A DNA stretch of 64,000 bases from Anaerococcus mediterraneensis (lineage in GTDB: Bacteria > Bacillota > Clostridia > Tissierellales > Peptoniphilaceae). The DNA lies in NCBI RefSeq assembly GCF_900128415.1, contig NZ_LT635772.1, forward strand, positions 806,001 through 870,000, given 5' to 3'. The notes under the pieces were generated by a model. That model saw nothing but the letters and a program-made list of their open reading frames with translations, was not told the origin of the DNA and did no database searches. Below are positions 1-8,101 of the stretch, piece by piece. The stretch's first letter is position 1, and every line of letters begins with the position of its first letter. The position numbers and the translations under genes are program-made.

Positions 1-807
1 TTTGTTAAAACAAATGAAAAACTAGGTAATGAACAAGAAAGACTTGCGGGAGCAGAATTCTTAGTAACTCAAAGATTTGATAAAGATGGAAAAATTATCA
101 AAAACAATGATAAAACAGAAGTTAAAACTACAAAATATCTAGCATACAAATCTGCTACAGCAACATCTGCTGAAGCAACTGCTTATGATACAGCTGAAAA
201 GAACTACAACGACTTTATAAAAGCATATAATAAACACGTTGCAGAAATTAAAGAAGCTAATGAGAAAAAAGAAGCTAGTGCACCAGCACAAAAAGTATTC
301 CCATGGACAAATGGATCTGATACTTATAATGATGAAAATGCAGTAAAAGCTAAATTAAAAGAACTTAAAGATCTAAGAGATAAGGCTTATAAAGCAGCAA
401 GATCATCTTATACATGGATAGATGCAAATGATGCAGCTGATGCAAAAACTAAAGGTGCTCTTGTATTGACATCTGATAACCAAGGTAGATTTGAAGTAAC
501 AGGCCTAGCATATGGCGATTATCAACTAGTCGAACTTACAGCTCCAGAAGGATATGCAAAACTTACAGGAAATGAAGAATTCCTAAAATTTGAGATTAAG
601 AAAAACTCATACACTACTGAAGATGTAAACATTGATTACAATACTGATGACGATGATACAAGCAACAGTGCACAACAAGTAATCAACAAGAAAGTAACAA
701 TCCCACAAACAGGTGGTATCGGTTCACTAATCTTCATCGTTGCAGGTCTTGCAATCATGGGCGGCGCATTCGTAGCCTACAAAAAATCTCAAGCTGTTGA
801 GGCTTAA
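1..807 (+). CDS. LPXTG-type pilin or adhesin, C-terminal part (5' end outside window)
   Basis: The frame is open from base 1 to TAA at 805-807, so this is the last 268 residues of a longer gene. It encodes a Lys/Ala-rich region, then a SpaA-like beta domain whose ELTAPEGY segment matches the strand that carries the isopeptide-forming Glu in Gram-positive pilins. It ends with a cell-wall sorting signal: IPQTG, a hydrophobic stretch, and the tail YKKSQAVEA. By family knowledge, a sortase cleaves after Thr and links the protein to another pilin subunit or to peptidoglycan. It is followed by a broken copy of its own tail and a strong terminator. Backbone pilin and other adhesin remain alternatives because the N-terminus is not visible. 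Confidence 0.85.
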   Translation, partial: FVKTNEKLGNEQERLAGAEFLVTQRFDKDGKIIKNNDKTEVKTTKYLAYKSATATSAEATAYDTAEKNYNDFIKAYNKHVAEIKEANEKKEASAPAQKVFPWTNGSDTYNDENAVKAKLKELKDLRDKAYKAARSSYTWIDANDAADAKTKGALVLTSDNQGRFEVTGLAYGDYQLVELTAPEGYAKLTGNEEFLKFEIKKNSYTTEDVNIDYNTDDDDTSNSAQQVINKKVTIPQTGGIGSLIFIVAGLAIMGGAFVAYKKSQAVEA

Positions 808-854
808 TAGGATTTAAGATTAGAAAATCACAAAATTGACTATGAAAAAGTATA

Positions 855-966
855 CATCGGTTCACTTGTGTTCATAGTTGCAGGTCTAGGTCTCCCAAAG
901 GCGACGGCCTAGTCCATGGCAGGCGCATTCGTAGCCTACAAAAAATCACAAGCTGTAGAGGCTTAA
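855..966 (+). pseudogene. Remnant of a second pilin: membrane anchor and tail only
   Basis: This stretch repeats, with silent-type differences, the hydrophobic segment and the tail ending AYKKSQAVEA of the gene that ends at 807. The IPQTG motif and all upstream sequence are missing. A 21-bp in-frame insertion (around 877-906) brings in a TAG stop and is flanked by CTAGG and CCTAG inverted sequences. It looks like what remained after recombination between tandem paralogous pilin genes. Confidence 0.7.
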
Positions 967-1022
967 TAGATTTTAAAAGAAAATAAAAATCATATTGGTC
1001 AGTACGGACAATAGGATAAAAC

Positions 1023-1052
1023 AAAAGAGACTCTTAATCGAGTCTCTTTTTC
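1023..1052 (+). terminator. Rho-independent terminator
   Basis: An 11-bp perfect stem (AAAAGAGACTC with its complement at 1040-1050) encloses a 6-nt loop, and the 3' arm ends in a T run. It ends the pilin transcript. Confidence 0.9.
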
Positions 1053-1059
1053 TATGTAA

Positions 1060-1335
1060 TTTTTTAAATTTTATCCTAAAAATAATGACAAGTTCATAAA
1101 TTTTTATAGCACACAAGGCAGCTTATAATGATAACTAATAGTGAGATCTGACACAATACTATAGGAGACCTAGGACAGGTTCATTTGTATTATATGAGCG
1201 GGATCTCAAAAAGCTCAATAGCTGGATCTCTCACGGCAAACAGGACCAAGAACATTTGCTTTAACAAACTATCATTGTATTAAAGTTATGGTTAAGTTAT
1301 AATTATTATAATAGAAGCTTGGGGGCTTTGATAGT
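1060..1335. other. Gene-free stretch with possible RNA structure
   Basis: No coding potential is seen. GTGAGA at about 1142 can pair with TCTCAC at about 1228-1233. One GAGATC copy faces two GATCTC copies (about 1203 and 1226), so alternative pairings are possible. No downstream gene that this could control was found. Confidence 0.3.
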
Positions 1336-1339
1336 ATAA

Positions 1340-1775
1340 GAGATTTCTCGACTGCGCTCAAAATAAGGTAAAGAACCCTTGCATCGACCAAGCCCCACCC
1401 TTGCATCGACCGTAGTGGAGATGCCTCTTTTCCAGGTATGTTTTGAGAAAGAGGTTTCTCCATGCGGGCTTCGCCCTTAGTCGAAAAAAGGTAGGGTGAG
1501 ATTTCTCGACTTCGCTCGAAATAAGGATGGCGTTCCTTGCATGGACCAACACCACCCTTGCATCGACCATAGTGGAGATGCCTCTTGTCCTGGTATGTTT
1601 TGAGAAAGAGGTTTCTCCATGCGCTACGCTTAGTCGAAACAAGGGATGGTGCGCTTCGCTTAGTCGAAACAAGGGAGTGATTGTGATTTCTCGACTTAGC
1701 TCGAAATAAGGGGCAGAACCCTTTCATGGACCAACACCACCCTTGCATCGACCGCAGTGGAGATGCCTCTTGTCT
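1340..1775. repeat. Dispersed short repeat cluster 1
   Basis: It is an array of two interleaved motifs. Motif A has the form GAGATTTCTCGAC...GCTCGAAATAAGG (variant: GATTTCTCCATGCG...TTAGTCGAAA). Motif B has the form CTTGCATCGACC...AGTGGAGATGCCTCTT. A linker of about 20 bp, TCCTGGTATGTTTTGAGAAA, joins B to the next A. Many units are short hairpins with TTCG-type loops, such as GGGCTTCGCCC. The same motifs recur in six other places in the window. Reading frames across these units encode only low-complexity repeats and are not considered genes. Confidence 0.85.
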
Positions 1776-2063
1776 TTATATTAGATCCCGGTATAGGTCT
1801 TTCCGTTTTGGATTCATTTTGTTTATCAATTTATCTTTTTTTGCTCTCGACCATTTTCCGATTTGCACTTCTCTGCCTCTGGCATCTCTAATATCATTAT
1901 AGATCTCGAAATAGACGAGTTTTGTCACATTGTATTTGGATGTAAAACTGTTTTTTATGAGGTGGTTTTTGTGTTCGTAGGTTCTTTTTATGATGTCTGT
2001 GGTTGAGCCTTTGTAGATGACTTTGTTTGATGCGTTTGACAATATGTAAAAATATCCAGCCAT
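1776..2063 (-). CDS. GIY-YIG family endonuclease, small (YhbQ/UPF0213-like)
   Basis: The 95-residue protein consists of a single GIY-YIG nuclease domain. The two motif strands appear as YFYIL near residue 4 and VIYKGST near residue 15. The basic helix RTYEHK follows, with a C-terminal basic segment. Proteins of this class cut DNA with one catalytic domain; the stand-alone form has no settled role. The start follows a good ribosome site, AAAGGAG. The gene is flanked on both sides by the short dispersed repeats. Its stop codon directly abuts a motif B unit, and a motif A unit begins about 100 bp upstream of the start, so the gene sits where the usual B-to-A linker would be. A role in spreading or maintaining these repeats is an inference. 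Confidence 0.8.
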   Translation of the reverse strand: MAGYFYILSNASNKVIYKGSTTDIIKRTYEHKNHLIKNSFTSKYNVTKLVYFEIYNDIRDARGREVQIGKWSRAKKDKLINKMNPKRKDLYRDLI

Positions 2064-2167
2064 GTATTCTCCTTTTTTTGATTAGATAGCCAATGTATGT
2101 GAGATTTAAACATTTTTTAGAGCATTGAGTGTTTTTTTATTTTATTTTGTTAATTAGTGTGTATTGG
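2064..2167. other. AT-rich leader of the GIY-YIG gene
   Basis: It contains the ribosome site AAAGGAG for the minus-strand gene and T-rich sequence. Nothing else is recognised. Confidence 0.4.
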
Positions 2168-2450
2168 TGAGAGATTTCTCCATGCGCTACGCTTAGTCGA
2201 AACAAGGGAGTGATTGAGATTTCTCCATGCGCTTCGCTTAGTCGAAAAAAGGTAGGGGAGATTTCTCGACTTCGCTCGAAAAAAGGGGGTTAGCACCTTT
2301 GCATCGACCTTCCACGCCCCTTGCATCGACCGCAGTGGAGATGCCTCTTTTCCTGGTATGTTTTGAGAAAGAGATTTCTCCATGCGGGCTTCGCCCTTAG
2401 TCGAAATAAGGAGAGTAATCCCCTTGCATCGACCGCAGTGGAGATGCCTC
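2168..2450. repeat. Dispersed short repeat cluster 2
   Basis: Motif A and B units are as in cluster 1. It includes a complete composite, B + linker TCCTGGTATGTTTTGAGAAA + A, at about 2330-2410. The last unit ends one base before the operator-like palindrome of the sugar operon. Confidence 0.85.
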
Positions 2451-2451
2451 T

Positions 2452-2486
2452 ACAATTTTTTACAATCCCATATTGTAGGAAATTGT
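2452..2486 (+). promoter_or_regulatory. Inverted repeat overlapping the sugar-operon -35 box (probable operator)
   Basis: Two 15-nt arms (ACAATTTTTTACAAT at 2452-2466, ATTGTAGGAAATTGT at 2472-2486) are complementary except for two central bases and are separated by 5 nt. The right arm covers the -35 hexamer. A repressor site is likely. No regulator gene adjoins it. Confidence 0.6.
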
Positions 2487-2501
2487 TTTTTATGTTATAA
2501 T
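2473..2501 (+). promoter_or_regulatory. Sigma-A promoter of the sugar operon
   Basis: The -35 box is TTGTAG (2473-2478), with a 17-bp spacer and a -10 box TATAAT (2496-2501). The leader to the first start codon is about 120 nt. Confidence 0.75.
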
Positions 2502-2627
2502 CTAAATTGTATAGAGGTGCAGGCTTTAAAATACTATTTCTATAAAAAACGTTTGCACTTTGTGGCTGATATTTCCTTTTATGGGGTATCTATATACATA
2601 AGTAATATTTTTATTCGGGAGGAGAAA

Positions 2628-3647
2628 ATGAAAAAGAGATTACTTGGTATTTTCATGGCTATGGCCATGGTTGTTGGTATGGCTTCTTGCTCAGGTGGCA
2701 ATGACGCTGAGAAGAAAGATGAGAAGGCTGAAAAACCAGCAGTAGAAGAAAAGGCAGAAAAGGAAGAGGGTAAAGAAGAGAAAAAAGAAGGCGGTAGAGT
2801 TTTTGGTTTTACATCTATGGATAACTCTAACCCATTTTTCGTTACTATAGAGGATGCTATCAGAAAGGCTGTTGAGGCTAATGGCGACAAGCTTGTTTCT
2901 GTAGACCCTGCTAACGATGTTAACTTGCAAATTACCCAAGTTGAGGATTTGATTTCTCAAGGTATTGATGGTATTTTCCTAAACCCAGCAGAGGCTGAGG
3001 GTATTTTGCCAGCACTTGACCAATTAAAAGAAGCTGGTATTCCAATCATAAACTACGATACAGAGGTAGCTGACCTATCATATGTTGCATCATATGTTGG
3101 TTCTGATAACTACAATGCTGGTTTGGTTTGTGGTGAAGATTTGGTTAAAAAATGTCCAGATGGCGGCAAGGTTATAATTCTTGACTCACCTACAATGAAT
3201 TCTGTAGTTGACCGTACAAACGGATTTTTGAAAGCTATCGAAGGCAAAAACTTTGAAATAGTTGCTCAACAAGACGCTAAGGGTAACCTAGAAAAAGCTA
3301 TGGGTATAGCAGAGGACTTGTTCCAATCTAATACAGATTTAGTAGCTGTATTTGGTGGTAATGACCCAACAGCCCTAGGTATTTTGGCAGCAGCTAACGC
3401 AGCAGGTCTAAAAGATGTCAAGATCTACGGTGTTGACGGATCTCCTGATTTCAAATCTGAGATGGTCAAAGAAGGTTCTTTGCTTGAGGCAACAGGAGCT
3501 CAATCTCCAGTTTCTATAGCAAATAAATCTGTTGAGGTTATGTATAAAGTTTTAGCTGGCGAAAAAGTTGATGATAGATATCCAGTTGAGACATTCTTGA
3601 TCACAAAAGATAATGTAAATGAATATGGAACAGATGGTTGGCAATAA
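2628..3647 (+). CDS. Sugar ABC transporter substrate-binding lipoprotein (RbsB-like)
   Basis: This 339-residue lipoprotein has a short basic N-terminus, a hydrophobic stretch and a lipobox ending GMASC, then a Glu/Lys-rich linker to about residue 60. The periplasmic-binding-protein type I fold (ribose/galactose class) follows, with FGFTSMDNSNPFF and GGNDPTALG segments. It should capture a monosaccharide outside the membrane and pass it to the ATPase and permease encoded next. ATG 2628 is chosen over upstream in-frame codons because GGGAGGAG lies 4-10 bases before it and the signal peptide starts there. The substrate cannot be read from sequence; the downstream enzymes suggest a pentose or hexose handled through a ketose. 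Confidence 0.88.
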   Translation: MKKRLLGIFMAMAMVVGMASCSGGNDAEKKDEKAEKPAVEEKAEKEEGKEEKKEGGRVFGFTSMDNSNPFFVTIEDAIRKAVEANGDKLVSVDPANDVNLQITQVEDLISQGIDGIFLNPAEAEGILPALDQLKEAGIPIINYDTEVADLSYVASYVGSDNYNAGLVCGEDLVKKCPDGGKVIILDSPTMNSVVDRTNGFLKAIEGKNFEIVAQQDAKGNLEKAMGIAEDLFQSNTDLVAVFGGNDPTALGILAAANAAGLKDVKIYGVDGSPDFKSEMVKEGSLLEATGAQSPVSIANKSVEVMYKVLAGEKVDDRYPVETFLITKDNVNEYGTDGWQ

Positions 3648-3682
3648 AATATAATTATATTGCAAGATCATGAATAAGTGTG

Positions 3683-3768
3683 GCCCCATCATTAGAGGAT
3701 CCTTTATCTGGCAGCTTATCAGTTGCTTATAAGGGCAGGCTTTGGCTTGTAGGATCTGATGATGGGGC
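3683..3768 (+). promoter_or_regulatory. Intercistronic stem-loop between binding protein and ATPase genes
   Basis: GCCCCATCAT (3683-3692) pairs with ATGATGGGGC (3759-3768), with further partial pairing of GGATCC and GGATC inside; TTTATTAATT follows. It may act as a partial terminator or mRNA stabiliser, giving more binding protein than transporter core, as is common in such operons. Confidence 0.6.
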
Positions 3769-3797
3769 TTTATTAATTAAAAAAGGAGGTGCTTTTT

Positions 3798-5282
3798 TTG
3801 AGTAACGAAGTTTTATTAGAGATGAAAAATATTTCTAAGGAGTTTCCTGGGGTAAAGGCACTTGATGGTATAAATTTTGACCTATATTCTGGCGAGGTCC
3901 ACGCCTTGCTTGGAGAAAATGGAGCGGGTAAGTCCACTCTTATAAAGGTTTTGGGAGGTATCTACCACCCAGAGGAGGGTCAGATTTTTATAGAGGGCAA
4001 GGAAGTAAGTATAAATTCTGTCCATGATGCCCAGGCAAACAAGATTGCTATTATCCACCAGGAGATTGTCTTGGTCCAACAGATGACTATAGCAGAAAAT
4101 ATTTTTCTAGGCAGAGAGCCTATGCGAGGAGTAGTAGTTGATAGTAAGTTTATGGAGGATGAGACTCAAAAGCTTCTTGATGATTTTAATTTAGACCTCA
4201 ATCCTTGGACTATAGTATCAGAGCTTTCTATAGCCCAGCAGCAGATGGTTGAAATTATCAAGGCTATTTCTCAAAATTCTCGTATTTTGGTTATGGATGA
4301 GCCTACATCATCTATTGAGGGTAGTGAGGTCGAGTTGCTTTTTTCTGTTATAAGACAACTGACTGCTAGGGGCGTTGGTATTATTTATATCTCTCACAAG
4401 ATGAGTGAGCTCCAGGAGATCTGTGATAGGGTTACTATTTTGCGTGATGGTAAGTCTATAGCAACCAGGGTTGTAGCAGAGACTTCTAATGATGAGCTGA
4501 TAAAACTCATGGTTGGTAGGGAGATTACAAATTATTATGACCGTACTTATAATGAGCCAGGGCCTGTTTATCTAGATGTCAAAAATTTGGCCAATGAATT
4601 TTTGTCTAAGGATGTAAGCTTTGAAGTAAGATCTGGCGAGATCGTAGGATTTTCTGGCCTAGTCGGAGCTGGCAGGAGTGAGATCATGCAGACTATTTTT
4701 GGTCTCCACAAAAAAACTGGGGGTCAAATTTTTATAAAGGGCAAGGAAGTCGACATAAAAGGGCCAACAGATGCGGTGGCTATGGGTCTTGCTTATGTAC
4801 CAGAGGAAAGACGCAAGGACGGTTTGTATTTGCAACAACACGTTTTGTTCAATACTACTATCCAAACTCTTAGGGAGTTTTTGAAAAAAGGCAAGCTTGA
4901 CCATAAAAAAGAAAATGATATAGCTACTCACTATTCAGAGATCATGAGAACAAAGACCCCAAGTCTAAAGCAGGATGTAGAAAAACTTTCTGGTGGCAAC
5001 CAGCAAAAAGTCCTTATCGGTAGGTGGCTGGCTACAAGACCAGAGATTTTGATTTTGGATGAGCCTACAAGGGGTGTTGACGTTGGTGCCAAATCTGAGA
5101 TTTATACTATCATAAACGAACTGGCCAAGGAGGGGATGGCTATAGTTATTATTTCTTCTGAGATGCCAGAGATTATCAATATGAGTGATAGGGTTTATGT
5201 TATGAGAGATGGCGAGATAATGGGCTGTTTGGACCATGAGGGTCTGACTCAAGAGATGATCATGAGTCTAGCAGCTAGGTAG
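3798..5282 (+). CDS. Sugar ABC transporter ATP-binding protein (RbsA/MglA-like)
   Basis: This protein of about 494 residues is two fused ABC domains, the normal size for the ribose/galactoside class. The first domain has Walker A GENGAGKST, signature LSIAQQQM and Walker B ILVMDEPTSS. The second has signature LSGGNQQK and Walker B ILILDEPTRG, and its P-loop is degenerate (SGLVGAGRSEI), which is typical of this family. It powers import through the permease encoded 5 bp downstream. Start TTG 3798 lies 8 bases after AAAGGAGG; an in-frame GTG at 3789 overlaps that ribosome site and is less likely. Confidence 0.9.
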   Translation: MSNEVLLEMKNISKEFPGVKALDGINFDLYSGEVHALLGENGAGKSTLIKVLGGIYHPEEGQIFIEGKEVSINSVHDAQANKIAIIHQEIVLVQQMTIAENIFLGREPMRGVVVDSKFMEDETQKLLDDFNLDLNPWTIVSELSIAQQQMVEIIKAISQNSRILVMDEPTSSIEGSEVELLFSVIRQLTARGVGIIYISHKMSELQEICDRVTILRDGKSIATRVVAETSNDELIKLMVGREITNYYDRTYNEPGPVYLDVKNLANEFLSKDVSFEVRSGEIVGFSGLVGAGRSEIMQTIFGLHKKTGGQIFIKGKEVDIKGPTDAVAMGLAYVPEERRKDGLYLQQHVLFNTTIQTLREFLKKGKLDHKKENDIATHYSEIMRTKTPSLKQDVEKLSGGNQQKVLIGRWLATRPEILILDEPTRGVDVGAKSEIYTIINELAKEGMAIVIISSEMPEIINMSDRVYVMRDGEIMGCLDHEGLTQEMIMSLAAR

Positions 5283-5287
5283 AAAGG

Positions 5288-6277
5288 ATGAGTAAAATGG
5301 CAGGAAAAAAATCTGCAAAAAAAGACAGCACTTTTGTCAAATTTTTCAAAGATAATATGGGTATTCTTATTGCCTTGGCAGTATTGATTATATTTTTGGC
5401 TGTAAATCCAGCTACTCGTGGGTCATTTTTGACTCAGAAAAACTTTTTTAATGTCCTAAGACAGATTTCAACCAACCTTTATATAGCCTGTGGTATGACC
5501 TTGGTTATTATACTTGGTGGTATCGATCTTTCTGTAGGATCTATCATTGCCTTGTCCGGTTGTGTATCAGCAGCTATGGTTGTCCGTCATGGTCTACCTA
5601 TTTGGCTTGGTATGGTTATTGGTGTTTTGATAGGGGCTATAGTAGGCGCTTGCAATGGTTATGTTATTTCAAGAACAACCATCCCAGCCTTTATAGTGAC
5701 TTTAGCTACTATGAATATAGCCAAGGGTCTTGCCTATGTTTATACTGGCGGTTCTCCAGTTAGGGTTATATCAAAAGAGTGGCAGTTTATAGGAGCTGGC
5801 TATGTAGGACCATTCCCTGTGCCTGTTCTTATTTTGATAGTAGTAGTCCTTGTGACTTGGTTTTTGATGAATAGGACCAAGTTTGGTAGACATATGTTTG
5901 CAGTTGGTGACAACCCACAAGCAGCACTTTATTCTGGTATTTCTATCAAGAATATAAAATTCAATGCCCATTTGTACTCAGGTATCATGGCAGGTCTTGC
6001 TGGTATAGTTTTGGCATCAAGGATGTATTCTGGTCAGCCAACAGCAGGTGATGGTGCCGAGATGGATGCTATAGCAGCAGCAGTAGTAGGTGGTACATCT
6101 ATGGCCGGTGGCTATGGACGTTTGGGAGGTACTGTTATAGGTGCCCTTATAATAGGTGTTTTAAATAACGGTCTAAACCTACTCAATGTCAACTCTTTCT
6201 GGCAATATGTTGTAAAGGGTTTTGTAATCCTACTAGCAGTATTTGTAGACTATATCAGAAATAGAAACAAAAATTAG
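5288..6277 (+). CDS. Sugar ABC transporter permease (RbsC-like)
   Basis: The 329-residue integral membrane protein has about 8-10 hydrophobic segments. It contains the BPD_transp_2 family signature region GGIDLSVGSI and the EAA-like loop GGTSMAGGYGRLGGT near residue 265. It forms the channel of the importer with the preceding ATPase and lipoprotein. A lysine-rich N-terminus precedes the first membrane segment. It starts 5 bp after the ATPase stop, with AGAAAGG as ribosome site, so it is translated from the same message. Confidence 0.9.
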   Translation: MSKMAGKKSAKKDSTFVKFFKDNMGILIALAVLIIFLAVNPATRGSFLTQKNFFNVLRQISTNLYIACGMTLVIILGGIDLSVGSIIALSGCVSAAMVVRHGLPIWLGMVIGVLIGAIVGACNGYVISRTTIPAFIVTLATMNIAKGLAYVYTGGSPVRVISKEWQFIGAGYVGPFPVPVLILIVVVLVTWFLMNRTKFGRHMFAVGDNPQAALYSGISIKNIKFNAHLYSGIMAGLAGIVLASRMYSGQPTAGDGAEMDAIAAAVVGGTSMAGGYGRLGGTVIGALIIGVLNNGLNLLNVNSFWQYVVKGFVILLAVFVDYIRNRNKN

Positions 6278-6287
6278 GGCTAAGACT

Positions 6288-7421
6288 ATGGGAAAAAAAG
6301 CAATAGTTGCAGGCCACATGTGTATGGATATAACTCCTGAGTTTTTGAATGCTCCTATAAGTAGGTTTGACCAAATTTTTGGGCCGGGCCTAGTTGTAGA
6401 TGTAGGAGAGGCGATTTTTAAACCAGGTGGTTGTGTATCAAACACAGGCCTTGCTATGAATTTTTTCGGTGCTGATGTGACCCTGATGGGTAGGATCAAC
6501 GAAGATAATCTAGGGTCTATGCTTTTGGATGAGTACAAAAAATCTGGGGCAAAGCTTGCCATTAAAAAAGATTATGACCACCCATCAGGCTATACTATAG
6601 TTTTATCTCCAAGGGGGCTGGATAGGATGTTCCTTCACAATCCTGGGACAAATTCCTATACAAACAATGATGATTTTGACAAGGAGATCATAAGAGAGGC
6701 AGACCTCTTTCATTTTGGATATCCGACCTTGATGCCCCAATACCTAAAGGATGATTGTAGAGAACTTGTAGAACTTTTTAAAATGGTCAAGGAGGCTAAA
6801 ACCATTAGCTCTATGGACCTGACCATGCCAAACCATGATTCTGACATAAAAAATATGGATTGGGATGGAATTTTTAGGAAGGTCTTGCCTTTTGTGGATG
6901 TTTTTCTCCCAAGTTTTGAGGAAATCCAATATATATTAGACCAAGAAAAATATTTCGACCTTTATAAAAAAGCTGACGGTGGGGATATGGCTGGCCTAAT
7001 TGATATAGAAAAAGATGTAAAACCTCTGGCAGAAAAGCTCATAGAATATGGTTCTGCTATAGTCCTTATCAAGTGTGGGCCAAGGGGTATGTACCTAAGG
7101 ACAGCTGATAAAAATAGGTTATCCGATTTGAATGAAATCCTAAATCTAGATTTAGAAAAATGGGCAGACATAAGTATAAAACAGGATTCCTTTGTGGCAG
7201 ATAGGGTCCTAGCAGCAACTGGGGCCGGGGATACATCCATAGGTGGGTTTTTGTATTCCTTAATGAGGGCCGAAGATCCAAAATCAGCCCTAGAATATGC
7301 CGCAGGCGCTGGGGCAAGCTGCGTGACAGCCTATGATTCTATAAGTGGCCTTATCTCCTTTGATCAGATGAGAGAAAAGATCGATAAGGGCTGGCAGACA
7401 AATAAGTGGGAGGCTATATGA
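6288..7421 (+). CDS. PfkB-family carbohydrate kinase
   Basis: The 377-residue ribokinase-fold kinase has an N-terminal substrate region with GGCVSNTGLAMNFFGADV and a C-terminal PfkB signature 2, ATGAGDTSIGGFLYSL. The Asp of GAGD is the catalytic base in this family. It is longer than ribokinase (about 310), with an insert near residues 215-245. Its position between importer and isomerase genes implies phosphorylation of the imported sugar or a downstream ketose phosphate. Whether it acts on a free sugar or makes a bisphosphate for the aldolase at the operon end cannot be decided from sequence. Confidence 0.85.
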   Translation: MGKKAIVAGHMCMDITPEFLNAPISRFDQIFGPGLVVDVGEAIFKPGGCVSNTGLAMNFFGADVTLMGRINEDNLGSMLLDEYKKSGAKLAIKKDYDHPSGYTIVLSPRGLDRMFLHNPGTNSYTNNDDFDKEIIREADLFHFGYPTLMPQYLKDDCRELVELFKMVKEAKTISSMDLTMPNHDSDIKNMDWDGIFRKVLPFVDVFLPSFEEIQYILDQEKYFDLYKKADGGDMAGLIDIEKDVKPLAEKLIEYGSAIVLIKCGPRGMYLRTADKNRLSDLNEILNLDLEKWADISIKQDSFVADRVLAATGAGDTSIGGFLYSLMRAEDPKSALEYAAGAGASCVTAYDSISGLISFDQMREKIDKGWQTNKWEAI

Positions 7422-8101
7422 AAAGATCAGAAATAAATAAAGCTATAAAAGATATGGAAAAGCTAATCGATGAGTGTGGGTTCAAAGTACCTCCATTTTG
7501 CAATTGGACACCAGATGATTGGGCTGATAAAAACCATGAATATGATGAAATCAGAGATAACCAACTAGGTTGGGATATCACTGATTTTGGACTAAATGAC
7601 TTTGAAAATTGTGGATTTTCTTTGATAACAATCCGCAATGGCAACCAAAAAAATAAAAATTATAAAAAACCTTATGCAGAAAAACTGCTCATGCTATATG
7701 AAGATCAAAAAGCGCCAATGCACTTTCACTGGTCCAAGATGGAGGATATCATAAACCGTGGCGGGGGCAATGTCCTAATCACAGTTTACAATGGATCAGA
7801 AGATGGCAAAAGGCTAGATACAGATGTGACAGTCAATACCGATGGCAGAAAATATACAGTCCCAGCAGGCACTGCTATAAAGCTCACCCCTGGTGAGTCC
7901 ATCACAATTTCTCAATATATGTACCACTCCTTTGCGGTAGAAAAAGGATCTGGCTCTGTGCTTTTGGGCGAGGTTTCTATGTGTAATGATGATGAAAATG
8001 ACAACAGGTTTTATGAAGAGATCGGCAGGTTCCCAGAGATCATAGAAGATGAAAAACCATACAGACTTCTATGCAACGAGTATCCAGAAAGTGGGGACTA
8101 G
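7418..8101 (+). CDS. D-lyxose isomerase-like cupin protein
   Basis: The 227-residue cupin matches D-lyxose ketol-isomerases in length and in the metal-site segment MHFHWSKMEDIINRGGG (His-x-His...Glu), with a later His in QYMYHSF. Known members convert D-lyxose to D-xylulose and often D-mannose to D-fructose, using a divalent metal. The start overlaps the kinase stop (ATGA at 7418-7421) with GGGAGG just upstream, so the genes are translationally coupled. The xylulokinase-like gene begins directly after its stop, consistent with a ketose being handed on. Confidence 0.85.
   Translation: MKRSEINKAIKDMEKLIDECGFKVPPFCNWTPDDWADKNHEYDEIRDNQLGWDITDFGLNDFENCGFSLITIRNGNQKNKNYKKPYAEKLLMLYEDQKAPMHFHWSKMEDIINRGGGNVLITVYNGSEDGKRLDTDVTVNTDGRKYTVPAGTAIKLTPGESITISQYMYHSFAVEKGSGSVLLGEVSMCNDDENDNRFYEEIGRFPEIIEDEKPYRLLCNEYPESGD

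Noticed and set aside
1140..1235. Riboswitch-like alternative pairings of GAGATC/GATCTC
   Set aside because: No downstream gene and no match to a riboswitch class I know; kept only as a low-confidence structured stretch.
1272..1748. Long minus-strand reading frame over repeat cluster 1 (and similar frames at 2150-2383, 10501-10725, 11797-11988, 25328-25573)
   Set aside because: The translations are repeats of the dispersed motifs, with no ribosome site or domain; they are frames through hairpin DNA, not genes.
2382..2627. N-terminal extension of the sugar-binding protein from 2382
   Set aside because: It would run through a repeat cluster, the operator and the promoter. A strong ribosome site and lipoprotein signal begin at 2628.
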